Below, piece by piece: positions 1 to 8,583 of a stretch of 36,544 nt of DNA. Made by a program: the position numbers and the translations under genes. This DNA comes from Planctomycetota bacterium (GTDB lineage Bacteria > Planctomycetota > JAMOSO01): positions 1 to 36,544 of the forward strand of contig JAMOSO010000039.1 of assembly GCA_027063065.1 (NCBI GenBank), read 5' to 3'. Under the pieces are notes generated by a model. It ran no database searches. It had not been told where the DNA came from and was given only the letters and a program-made list of their open reading frames with translations. Every line of letters starts with the position of its first letter. Position 1 is the stretch's first letter.

Positions 1-753
1 CTCTTCTTCGATGTCGGTGTATTGGTCTATTTGGGTTTTAAGGCGTTGTATCTCTTTAAAATGGGTGATAAATTCTGCCCGTGCGGTGTCGCCTTTAAGG
101 TTGTTGACCTCTTCTGGATTGCAGGGTAGATTTTGCGACGCCATAAAAACCTCTAATTTATCTATTGCCTCTTCTAGTTTGTTAATCACCTCGGGGGCAG
201 GTTCAACAAGCCAAATTTCTTTGGCTTGTTCTGCTTTGCTTACCCCAGAAAAAAGTGATATGGCAGTATTAACGGCGCTTTCTTGATAGCGAAAATCCAA
301 AATCATTCCGTGGGGTTTGGTGTCGTTTAATACGCGATTAGTGCGTGAAAAGGCTTGAATTAAACCGTGATATTTAAGTTTTTTATCCACATATAAGGTA
401 TTAAGATATTTAGAATCAAAACCTGTAAGAAGCATATCCACCACAATGGTAATATCTATTTTATCCTTATGGGGGACATCTTTATTGCTGTATTTTTGGT
501 CTTTGATGCGTTGCTGAACATCTTGATAATATTTGTCAAATTCTGTAATGGTATGGTTTGTGCCGTATTGGGTGTTGTAGTCGTCAAGAATTGCCTTTAA
601 AGCTTTTTTCTTTTTTTCTGGTTCAACTTTATTATCCGCTTTTTCTTGCTCTAAATCCTCTTGAAGTTGCTTAACATCTTTATTGCCCTCGGCAGGCGGA
701 GAAAACACACAAGCGATATTTAGGGGTTTATAATCGGCATCTTGGTCTTGTTT
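1..753 (-). pseudogene. hsdR: HsdR C-terminal portion, downstream of a premature stop, partial
   Basis: This frame continues the upstream hsdR frame exactly, in the same register, after the TAA at 754-756. I read all 251 codons down to base 1 and found no further stop. The conceptual product carries the second helicase half of a type I restriction subunit: a region with ACVFSPPAEGN, then DMLLTGFDSKYLNTLYVDKKL (motif V region) and LIQAFSRTNR (motif VI arginines), followed by a charged helical part. The first in-frame ATG lies deep in the segment, so it is unlikely to be a separate gene. It is best read as the detached 3' part of one hsdR gene whose true end lies beyond the left edge. Confidence 0.85.
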
Positions 754-2370
754 TTACGCCTGTATTTCTTTAAATAAATCGTAATACTTAATGGCTTGAT
801 TAATAGAGGTTGTTGCAAAAACTGCATTAAAACGCCGTTGGTTGGTGGCGGAGTCGTGCTTGGATAAAATCTCATTAACTACTGCTTTTGGCTCGGGTGA
901 TGTTGATTCGCTGATGGTATCTTTATCGTCTTTGGGTCTTTCGCCAAAGTAATCAATATGAAAACGCAATACATTGCGATCTTCAATGGCGTTGGTGATG
1001 GTATAGGCGTGGAGTTGTTTTTCAAATATATCTTGGGTGGTTTTATGTGAAGCCTCTGTGCCTTCGATTGTTTTGTAATTGGAGTTATCTTCAAAAATGG
1101 GCGTACCTGTAAAGCCAAAAAGTTGGGCATTGGGAAAGAATGATTTAATGGCTTTGTGGTTTTCGCCAAATTGCGAGCGATGGCACTCGTCAAAGATAAA
1201 AACAATGCGTTTATTGCGTAATGGCTCTAAACGCTCTTTATAGGTTTGTTTGCCCTTGGTTTTATCGGCTTGGGTGCGTTTGCTTGTTTGATCGAGGGCA
1301 ATACCTAATTTTTGAATGGTGGTAACAATAACCTTATCAGCGTAGTCCTCGGAGAGCATACGGCGGACTAAGCTTTCAGTATTGGTGTTTTCTTCTACGC
1401 AGTTATCTTGAAATTTATTAAATTCTTCTCTGGTTTGACGGTCAAGGTCTTTGCGGTCAACAACAAAAAGACATTTATCAATATCGGGATTGTCTTTAAG
1501 TAAGGTTGATGTTTTAAAAGATGTTAAGGTTTTGCCACTGCCCGTTGTATGCCAAATATAACCGTTGCCACGGTTTTGGTGTATGCAATCAACTATCGCC
1601 TTAACGGCATATATTTGATAGGGTCGCATAATCATAAGTTTTTGCTCGCTGGCGACTAAAACCATATATCTGCTTATCATTTTGCCTAAGGTGCATTTTG
1701 CCAAAAAGATTTCTGAAAACTCATGCAGGTGATTGACCTTGCTGTTGTCTTCTTTGGCTAACTCGTAAACGGGTAAAAAGCGTTCATCGGCGTTAAAGCT
1801 AAAATGCTGATTGGGGTTATTGGCAAAATAACGGGTTTTGTTTTCGTTGCTAACGATAAACAACTGCATAAAACACATTAATGTATTAGTATAGCCATTG
1901 CCCGGATCGTTTTTATATTCAACGATTTGTTCCATCGCACGCCGAGGGCTGACATCTAAGGCTTTTAGCTCTATTTGCACCACAGGAACACCGTTAATAA
2001 GTAAAATAACATCGTAACGGTGATTGCTATTGCTGGTATTGATGCGTAGTTGGTTAATAACCTCAAACTCATTTTTGCACCAGTCTTTTATATTAACAAG
2101 GGTATAATGCAATGGGGTATCATCATCACGCTTAAAGGTGTTTTGTTGGCGTAAAGTTGTGGAGGCAACAAATACATCGGGGGTGATAATACTATCGTAT
2201 AAACGGGCAAATTCTGAATCGCTTAGACTGACCCTGTTAAGTGCCTCAAATTTATCGCGAAAGTTTTGCTCTAAAGATGCTCTATCCCTAATGTCTTGGC
2301 GATATGTATATTTAAGATCTTTTAATTTTAGAATTAAAGATTCTTCTATTTGTTTTTCTTTAGTGGTCAT
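754..2370 (-). CDS. hsdR: Type I restriction enzyme R subunit, N-terminal 538 residues, ended by a premature TAA
   Basis: HsdR is the ATP-dependent translocase and endonuclease of type I restriction systems. The nuclease core is visible as D120 and the E134-L-K136 motif. The first RecA-like domain has Walker A GSGKT at 277-281, a DECH box at 394-397 and TGTP at 421-424. The family is usually around 800-1100 residues. This frame stops at 538, right after YYDLFKEIQA, where the second RecA domain should follow, and the missing part lies in the same frame downstream. Translation probably starts at ATG 2370, with a GGGGAAG Shine-Dalgarno stretch about 10 bases upstream. GC is clearly higher than in neighbouring genes (29 of 60 bases at 1921-1980 against 12 of 60 at 5341-5400), which suggests acquisition by transfer. 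No hsdM or hsdS is in the window. As written the protein should lack translocation and cleavage activity. Confidence 0.92.
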   Translation of the reverse strand: MTTKEKQIEESLILKLKDLKYTYRQDIRDRASLEQNFRDKFEALNRVSLSDSEFARLYDSIITPDVFVASTTLRQQNTFKRDDDTPLHYTLVNIKDWCKNEFEVINQLRINTSNSNHRYDVILLINGVPVVQIELKALDVSPRRAMEQIVEYKNDPGNGYTNTLMCFMQLFIVSNENKTRYFANNPNQHFSFNADERFLPVYELAKEDNSKVNHLHEFSEIFLAKCTLGKMISRYMVLVASEQKLMIMRPYQIYAVKAIVDCIHQNRGNGYIWHTTGSGKTLTSFKTSTLLKDNPDIDKCLFVVDRKDLDRQTREEFNKFQDNCVEENTNTESLVRRMLSEDYADKVIVTTIQKLGIALDQTSKRTQADKTKGKQTYKERLEPLRNKRIVFIFDECHRSQFGENHKAIKSFFPNAQLFGFTGTPIFEDNSNYKTIEGTEASHKTTQDIFEKQLHAYTITNAIEDRNVLRFHIDYFGERPKDDKDTISESTSPEPKAVVNEILSKHDSATNQRRFNAVFATTSINQAIKYYDLFKEIQA

Positions 2371-2503
2371 TAACTACTTCCCCATTTTGTTAGTATAATT
2401 GTATATAGCACCAGTTTTGCAGAGTAAGTTTAATTATACAAAATTTTAAGCTTGCATCTATAAATTAACAATATTTTAAGATTTATGTCCATTTTAGTAT
2501 ATG

Positions 2504-4624
2504 TTATACGTTACATAGGCAATGTACTGCTAGTTTTTTGATGCTGGCTTCTACTGTAGCTTGGTTGGCTTGTAGGGTTGGTTTAATGCCGTAGCTTTGT
2601 AATTTGGCTGTACAGGGCTTACCTATTGAGACGGTAATTATCTTTTTTAATAAATCAGAGCCAAACTGATTTATAAATGATGTTACGGCAGATGCACTGG
2701 CAAAAAATATAGCATCACCATTGGGTGTGTGATCATATTTTATTGGAATATTATTATATAAAATCACATCATCAACTTTATGTCCCATATTTTGTAAACC
2801 GTTACTTAAAGTCTGTGGGGCTTCAGATGAAATACATCTTAAAATATTTAAATTATTACCTGAGACTTTATTTTGAAATAATTTTAAAATACCTTCTGAA
2901 CTAAAATCATCATCTGGGCTTAAATCTGCTTGTAGACCAAGTTTGTTTAATTCGGTTTTAGTTTTTGTACCTGTTACCATAATATTTGGCAATTTACGCA
3001 AATCCAAGTTGTTGGCGACAATAATTTGTTTAAAACATCTAACTGCTGATGGCGATGTTAAGGCAATCCAATCATATTGTGTGATATTATTAAAAGATGT
3101 TGCCGCAGAAAAATTTGTTTGTAGTTTTATTAATGGGTATGCCAAAGGTACACCACCAAAGGCACGTACAACTGATTTTGCGTTTGGCATAATGGCATCA
3201 CTACAAGTTAATATAACTTTAATGCCTTTTAAAGCTCCATTTTTTGTATTATGCAAATATTGTGCCTGTGTAAATTTACCAACCATAAATAATCCCGGTT
3301 TTTTGCCATCATAATTATTTAGTTGTTCAGCAATGTTTTTAATTTTTGCATGCAAGATGTTTTCTTCTCTGGTGCCAGCAGCAAATACAACAGCTACTGA
3401 TTCTTCTGGGTTATGGCCATCGGCTAATAATTGTTGGCAAACAATTTTAATTTTTTTAATTGCCATAAAGAATACCAAAGATGATTTACTACGAATATCC
3501 TGCATAATAGATTTCGTTTCACCACCAGCAACACGTGGAGTAATAACACTAAAGCCCCTAGATACGCCACGTCTAGTTAATAACATTCCTGTTCCTGTAG
3601 TGGCTGCACTAAGACTGCTTAATCCAGGAATAACCCAATATGCCAAACCTGCATTAGATAGGGTTTCGGTTTCTTCGGGTAAGCGGGCAAAAACCCCAGG
3701 GTCTCCGCCTTTTAATCTTACTACATTAAAGCCTCGGCGAACATAATCTAAAAGCAATTGATTAATTTTGTCTTGACGTACTTGTATACCATCGGCGCGT
3801 TTGCCTACATTGATGGCTTTAGCGGTGTCTTTAAGATTTTCTAAAAGACGCGGAGCTATTAAAGCATCGTGCAAACATATATCACAATTTTGCAAGGCGT
3901 TAATGCCCTCGACAGTACATAGATTTTCATCACCAGGCCCAGAACCCATAAAACAACAAGATTTAGTATAAAAACTGCGTAATTTTATAAATCTTTGATC
4001 ACCTTTTTTAAAGGTTAAAGCAATAAAGCCTTGCCCCTCTGGTGGTGCTAATTCTTGAATGCTTAACCATTTATTAATGCGCTCTTGTAAATTTAAACGC
4101 ACTAAAGCCGCGCCTGCCATTAACAATAAATCAAAATCTCCATTATCTAGTTGCTCTATGCGTTTTTCGATTGTGCCACGTATGTTTTTGTTTTGCCATT
4201 GAGTAAAAGTAGCATCTGCCCATGCTTTGCGTCTATCAGAACTAATGCCAATCCTCGGGTTTTTAGGGATATCATCAAAACTTTGACCTTTAGGTAACAC
4301 AATTACATCCCTTGGATCGGCTTGCCATGGCAACCAAAACCAATCTAAATCATTGTGTAAAATATCTGGTAAATCTTTTGCACTATGTATGGCACAATCA
4401 ATTTCACCATTTAAAACAGCTTTATCTAACATATCAGTAAAAAAATCAGCGGGACTTTTATCTAATGTTGTGTTTAAATCCTTATCGCCTGCACTGCTAA
4501 AAGGTTTTAAATCAAAACTTAAATTGTTCAAATCTGCCTTTATAGCATTTAATGTGTTTTGAGTTTGCACCATAGATAAATTACTGCTACGGGCGCCTAC
4601 GATAAAGTGTTGTTTAAATGTCAT
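2504..4624 (-). CDS. hemC-cobA-hemD: Fused HemC (domain 3 missing) - CobA (SUMT) - HemD
   Basis: This is a three-part tetrapyrrole enzyme of 706 residues. Residues 1 to about 215 match hydroxymethylbilane synthase: the GARSS start, HSAKD at 80-84, SSDRR at 128-132, R149-G and EKRIEQL, and PPEGQGFIAL. About 221-455 is uroporphyrinogen-III C-methyltransferase (GSGPGDENL, RLKGGDPGVFAR, VIPGLSS), which makes precorrin-2. About 466-706 is uroporphyrinogen-III synthase. The HemC part stops where domain 3 should begin, so the conserved cysteine that anchors the dipyrromethane cofactor is absent. Only C223-C224, at the junction with CobA, could replace it. It is the last gene of the riboswitch operon and starts 4 bases after the cbiA stop. 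The CobA and HemD parts look complete. Whether the HemC part is active cannot be judged from sequence. Confidence 0.9.
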   Translation of the reverse strand: MTFKQHFIVGARSSNLSMVQTQNTLNAIKADLNNLSFDLKPFSSAGDKDLNTTLDKSPADFFTDMLDKAVLNGEIDCAIHSAKDLPDILHNDLDWFWLPWQADPRDVIVLPKGQSFDDIPKNPRIGISSDRRKAWADATFTQWQNKNIRGTIEKRIEQLDNGDFDLLLMAGAALVRLNLQERINKWLSIQELAPPEGQGFIALTFKKGDQRFIKLRSFYTKSCCFMGSGPGDENLCTVEGINALQNCDICLHDALIAPRLLENLKDTAKAINVGKRADGIQVRQDKINQLLLDYVRRGFNVVRLKGGDPGVFARLPEETETLSNAGLAYWVIPGLSSLSAATTGTGMLLTRRGVSRGFSVITPRVAGGETKSIMQDIRSKSSLVFFMAIKKIKIVCQQLLADGHNPEESVAVVFAAGTREENILHAKIKNIAEQLNNYDGKKPGLFMVGKFTQAQYLHNTKNGALKGIKVILTCSDAIMPNAKSVVRAFGGVPLAYPLIKLQTNFSAATSFNNITQYDWIALTSPSAVRCFKQIIVANNLDLRKLPNIMVTGTKTKTELNKLGLQADLSPDDDFSSEGILKLFQNKVSGNNLNILRCISSEAPQTLSNGLQNMGHKVDDVILYNNIPIKYDHTPNGDAIFFASASAVTSFINQFGSDLLKKIITVSIGKPCTAKLQSYGIKPTLQANQATVEASIKKLAVHCLCNV

Positions 4625-4628
4625 ATTT

Positions 4629-5999
4629 CTACCAATTATTAAAATGTTTAATGCTGTCTATTATATTGGGATTTGACAGGCAATGTATATGAATATATGA
4701 AGCTATTGTGTTGTTGATTTTATATCCACACGCATCGACTATACCTTTTGTGGGATGTGTTACGCTATAGATATTTTTTATTTTGTTTAACGCAGATGAT
4801 TCGGAATAATGAAATTCATGTCCGCGTATAATATCCCCTTTTTTACCTAAAAAACAATTTTCCATCAATGTTACTTGTCTATATCCTAAGCGTTTTAGAC
4901 GATTGTTCATTTTTGATTCTATAGGGAATATCCCGCACATATTAAATGAATTATTATTTAAAGTTGTAATGGTTTGTGATAAATACATTAATCCTCCACA
5001 TTCAGCGTATATTATGCCACCCGAAGAAGAAAAATCCTTAATACTTTTTAGCATACTATTATTTTGAGATAGCTCTTTGGCAAATATTTCTGGAAATCCA
5101 CCGCCAAAATAAAGCATATCACTTTTTGGTATATGTTTATCCATTAATGGCGAAAATTTAATTACATTAAAGCCATGCTCTTTAAATAGGTTAATATTAT
5201 CTTGATAGTAAAAACTAAAAGCTTTGTCATAGGCTATTGCAATAGTTTTGTTGTCAACAATGTTTGAGATTGTTGTGTTATTATAATGAGGCAGGTGTTT
5301 TTTGCTTAGCTGTAATAATTGTTTTAAATTGATATTTGTTTCAATTTTTTTTGCTATTAAATCATATTTTATTTGATTATCATTTTCTATTTCTGGCACT
5401 AAACCCAAATGGCGTTCAGGCAAAGTAAAGTTTTTATCACGATTTAAATAACCAATTAAAGGTGGTAATTGTTGTTGTTCTAAAACAGTTTGCAATAATG
5501 ATGCATGATAATCTGAGCCTATACCATTGGCAATAATACCAATTATGTTAATGTCTTTGTCAAAATCGCAATATCCTTTAACTAAGGCTCCAAAGGATCG
5601 TGCCATCCCTTTAGCATTGACAACTAAAACTACGCCGACATCTAATATTTTTGCGATATCAGCACTACTGCCATAATTAGATTGTACGTCTAAACCGTCA
5701 TATAGACCCATTACCCCTTCAATAATTGCAATGTCAGCGTTTTTAGAGGCATTATAAAATGATGCTTTTAGGTTTTTTTTACCCATTAGCCAAACATCAA
5801 GATTGACAGATTTTTTTTTAGCTACCTCTGTTTGAAATCCAGTATCGATATAGTCAGGTCCGCATTTAAAAGGCGCAACGACCTTGCCCATATTTTTAAA
5901 GGCTGAAATTAAACCTAAGGTTATTGTGGTTTTGCCACTACCTGAGCCGATACCAGCCACTAAAAAAGCATTAAAGTTTGTGTTGGTTTTATAGTTCAT
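4629..5999 (-). CDS. cbiA: Cobyrinate a,c-diamide synthase
   Basis: CbiA amidates the a and c side chains of cobyrinate (or its hydrogenobyrinate analogue) using ATP and glutamine. The N-terminal dethiobiotin-synthase-like domain shows the P-loop GIGSGSGKTT and the PFKCGPDYID and EGVMGLYDG signatures. The C-terminal class I glutaminase domain has FGGGFPE, the nucleophile region YAECGGLMYLS, and a late histidine in SYIHIHCLS. The length, about 456 residues, is normal. I place the start at ATG 5999, which overlaps the cbiH stop by 11 bases. A GTG at 6017 would add six residues (29-base overlap), and neither has a strong ribosome site. It sits between cbiH and the HemC-CobA-HemD gene and is the last corrin-ring tailoring step seen here. 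CbiP, CbiB and the nucleotide-loop genes are not in the window. Confidence 0.95.
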   Translation of the reverse strand: MNYKTNTNFNAFLVAGIGSGSGKTTITLGLISAFKNMGKVVAPFKCGPDYIDTGFQTEVAKKKSVNLDVWLMGKKNLKASFYNASKNADIAIIEGVMGLYDGLDVQSNYGSSADIAKILDVGVVLVVNAKGMARSFGALVKGYCDFDKDINIIGIIANGIGSDYHASLLQTVLEQQQLPPLIGYLNRDKNFTLPERHLGLVPEIENDNQIKYDLIAKKIETNINLKQLLQLSKKHLPHYNNTTISNIVDNKTIAIAYDKAFSFYYQDNINLFKEHGFNVIKFSPLMDKHIPKSDMLYFGGGFPEIFAKELSQNNSMLKSIKDFSSSGGIIYAECGGLMYLSQTITTLNNNSFNMCGIFPIESKMNNRLKRLGYRQVTLMENCFLGKKGDIIRGHEFHYSESSALNKIKNIYSVTHPTKGIVDACGYKINNTIASYIHIHCLSNPNIIDSIKHFNNW

Positions 6000-6738
6000 A
6001 TTTGGTGTGATAGCCACGATGTGTAATCATTTTGCCTTTGATAATATCAGTTTGACTATTGCCAATGATGACAGTTGTCAGCATATCAATATCTTCTAAA
6101 TTTAAATTGCATAATAAACCTACCCAAATAGTTTTATTGTCTCGTCCTGCATTTTTTACATAGCCAGCTACTATTTTTTTATTTGGATTTTTATTTAAAA
6201 AAATATCTTTAGTTTGGGCAATTAATTTATGTCGGCGTTTACTGCGTGGGTTATACAATACAGTAACCATATCCGCATTTGCTGCTGCGTTTAAACGTTT
6301 GATAATTAGTTGCTCTGGCGTTAATAAATTTGACAAGCTAATCACAGTAAAATCATTTGTTAATGGAGAACCTAATTCAGCACCTACAGACAACGCAGCA
6401 GTAATGCCTGGGATAACCTCGACATTTATGTTGTATGCTTTTTTATCAATTATTTCAAATAAAAGTGATGCCATACCATATACAGAAGAATCACCAGAAC
6501 AAACAATCGCTACGGATTTACCATTTTGAGCCTCTTCAACCGCTAAGTTTGAGCGTTCTACCTCATGCATCATACCTGTATCTATTGTTTTTTTGTTATG
6601 GCATAAATCTCTAATTAAGTCTATATACAATGTGTATCCAACCACGACTTCTGCATTATCTATTATAGCTTTAGCTTGGGGAGTTAAGTACATTGTATCA
6701 CCTGGCCCTAAGCCAACTGCGTATATTGTATTTGTCAT
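5989..6738 (-). CDS. cbiH: Cobalt-precorrin-3 C17-methyltransferase
   Basis: CbiH is the SAM-dependent enzyme that methylates C17 and contracts the ring in the anaerobic B12 pathway. The protein is 249 residues, normal for the family. It shows the tetrapyrrole methylase signatures: AVGLGPGD at the N-terminus, VVGYTLYIDLI typical of the CbiH/CobJ branch, VCSGDSSVYGMAS, VIPGITAALSVGAELG, and YNPRSKRR near the end. It starts at ATG 6738, six bases after the cbiFG stop, and its 3' end overlaps cbiA. It has no extra C-terminal iron-sulfur or nitrite-reductase-like domain of the kind fused to some CobJ/CbiH proteins. Confidence 0.95.
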   Translation of the reverse strand: MTNTIYAVGLGPGDTMYLTPQAKAIIDNAEVVVGYTLYIDLIRDLCHNKKTIDTGMMHEVERSNLAVEEAQNGKSVAIVCSGDSSVYGMASLLFEIIDKKAYNINVEVIPGITAALSVGAELGSPLTNDFTVISLSNLLTPEQLIIKRLNAAANADMVTVLYNPRSKRRHKLIAQTKDIFLNKNPNKKIVAGYVKNAGRDNKTIWVGLLCNLNLEDIDMLTTVIIGNSQTDIIKGKMITHRGYHTKYEL

Positions 6739-6744
6739 AAGTCC

Positions 6745-8583
6745 TTAAATTGCAATGGCAAGAGTTACTGTCTTGCCCTTTATTTTTGGTGTTATAATTC
6801 TATTGTTTTTTGATGCCAACATAGCCGATGCTTCAGCCACTGATGCCGTACCTATTTTACCTTTTACTTGTTTAGATGGGGTTGGAACATTGACATTATT
6901 TAAATTTTCAACTGTAAAAAACTGTGTTTTTACATTTAACTCTGTTGCTAATTTAACAATAGCCGGTTCATTTTGTTTGATATCAACACTTGCTATTGTA
7001 TCAATCATATTAATATTGCTACCAATTTCTAACAAAGCGGTGTTTAATATTTGTTTTAATTCTTGATAGTCTCCGCCAGCTTTAGCACCTATACCAATAA
7101 CTAATTTAGGTTTAATAAAATTTAATACATCTAAATCAAATATACTTTTTATTTTGTGTATATCGTCATTAGATAAATCCAAGCTAACTATGGCACTATG
7201 TTTTTGTAAATCAATATCTTGCACGCTGTTAATAAACGAGACGCATTTATTATTTGCATAAAATTTATCAAATATTTGTTTTGGCCAAATTACAGCTATG
7301 GTTTTGTCGATTATGGGTTCAATTAAAAGCATATTCAATTTTTTAATTTTAGTTTTGTCTAAAATTTGCCAGCCAAATTCTGTAGCAACACAATCAAATG
7401 CACGATGCCCTAAGACATCAGATGCAGTTGTAATTACTGGTATTGCCCCTACTATATTGGCTATTGATTTTGTTAATTCGTTGGCACCGCCAATATGTCC
7501 AGATAAAAGTGATATTGCATGCATAGCTTTATCATCTAAGCAAATAATAGCAGGATCATTTAACTTTGATTTTATTAAATTAGAGATTTTTCTAACTACT
7601 ATGCCAGTTGACATTATAAAAATATGTGCATCAAAACAATGCCATTGCTTGTCCAAGTCATTTTTTAAATTGCTAAAGATTTGTGCATCGGCAATATCAG
7701 CTATTTGATTTGCAATTTTAAAACCATTTTTTGTAATTGACCAAATTGCCAACTTGCCCTTAAACCTAAATGGAAATTCCTGTGTTTTAAAACTGTGGAT
7801 ATCTGTAATATGCCCTTCGCCTTTGCGATAGCCATGGGTAAATTTTTGATCGTATAATAATGAATCTTGACCATTGCCAGATAGAGCATTACCAACTAAG
7901 ACTATTGCTTGTCTGGTGATATTAGCCAACGCCACTTTTTGAGCAACTGTTGCTAAGGTGGCTTCAACAATTTTTTGATCTGGCCAACTTGCTCTATAAA
8001 CTACATATATTGGTGTTTGCTTTGTATATCCAGCGATTAATAAATCTGTAACCAACCCGTCAATATCACCAACACTTAAAAAAAGCCCCATAGATGTATT
8101 ATGCGATGCTAATAATTCTAAACGTTCTTTAGGCGGTACTGGTGTGCGTCCAGCACGCCTGGTAAGAATCATTGTTTGGGTAATTCCAGGTAAGGTTAAT
8201 TCTTTTTTTACTGCTGCTGCTGCTGCAAAAACAGAGCTAACTCCTGGGATAACTTCATAGTCAATACCTTGAGCATCTAAGCGCTTTATTTGCTCGGCTA
8301 TTGCACCATACATTGCTGGGTCACCAGTATGAACCCGCAAAACATTTTTGGATTCTTTAATACCTGCAATCATAATATCTATAATTTTATGTAAATCCAT
8401 TCCTGCACTATCGTATAATTGAGTATTTGGTTTATGCTCTGTAAGGATTTCTGGATTGACCAAAGAACCTGCATAGATAATTATATCGGCCTGTTTAATG
8501 GCGTTGTGTAGTCTTATAGTTACTAAATCCTTTGCACCAGGACCTGCTCCGCCAAAAATTATTTTATTTTTAAATTCATTCAT
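6745..8583 (-). CDS. cbiF-cbiG: Fused cobalt-precorrin-4 C11-methyltransferase (CbiF) and cobalt-precorrin-5A hydrolase (CbiG)
   Basis: This is a two-enzyme fusion of about 612 residues acting on consecutive steps: CbiF methylates C11, then CbiG opens the delta-lactone and releases acetaldehyde. The first 250 residues show FGGAGPGAKDL, YAGSLVNPEIL, RVHTGDPAMYGAI, VIPGVSSVFAAAA and TRRAGRTPVP, all typical of CbiF/CobM. From about 275 the CbiG part begins with LAIWSITKNG, then IFIMSTGIVVR, LLSGHIGGANEL, TTASDVLG and the C-terminal GIGAKAGG and IGTASVAEASAM. I chose ATG 8583 because it overlaps the upstream TGA as ATGA. An earlier start at 8598 would intrude into the previous gene. Known genomes usually carry these as two genes, though fusions occur. 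Confidence 0.93.
   Translation of the reverse strand: MNEFKNKIIFGGAGPGAKDLVTIRLHNAIKQADIIIYAGSLVNPEILTEHKPNTQLYDSAGMDLHKIIDIMIAGIKESKNVLRVHTGDPAMYGAIAEQIKRLDAQGIDYEVIPGVSSVFAAAAAVKKELTLPGITQTMILTRRAGRTPVPPKERLELLASHNTSMGLFLSVGDIDGLVTDLLIAGYTKQTPIYVVYRASWPDQKIVEATLATVAQKVALANITRQAIVLVGNALSGNGQDSLLYDQKFTHGYRKGEGHITDIHSFKTQEFPFRFKGKLAIWSITKNGFKIANQIADIADAQIFSNLKNDLDKQWHCFDAHIFIMSTGIVVRKISNLIKSKLNDPAIICLDDKAMHAISLLSGHIGGANELTKSIANIVGAIPVITTASDVLGHRAFDCVATEFGWQILDKTKIKKLNMLLIEPIIDKTIAVIWPKQIFDKFYANNKCVSFINSVQDIDLQKHSAIVSLDLSNDDIHKIKSIFDLDVLNFIKPKLVIGIGAKAGGDYQELKQILNTALLEIGSNINMIDTIASVDIKQNEPAIVKLATELNVKTQFFTVENLNNVNVPTPSKQVKGKIGTASVAEASAMLASKNNRIITPKIKGKTVTLAIAI

Noticed and set aside
3333-3746. 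Plus-strand open frames of 120-150 codons inside the B12 operon (for example 3333-3746, 12608-13057, 15224-15670)
   Set aside because: They lie opposite well-supported minus-strand enzyme genes and show no recognisable domain; they are shadows of coding sequence.
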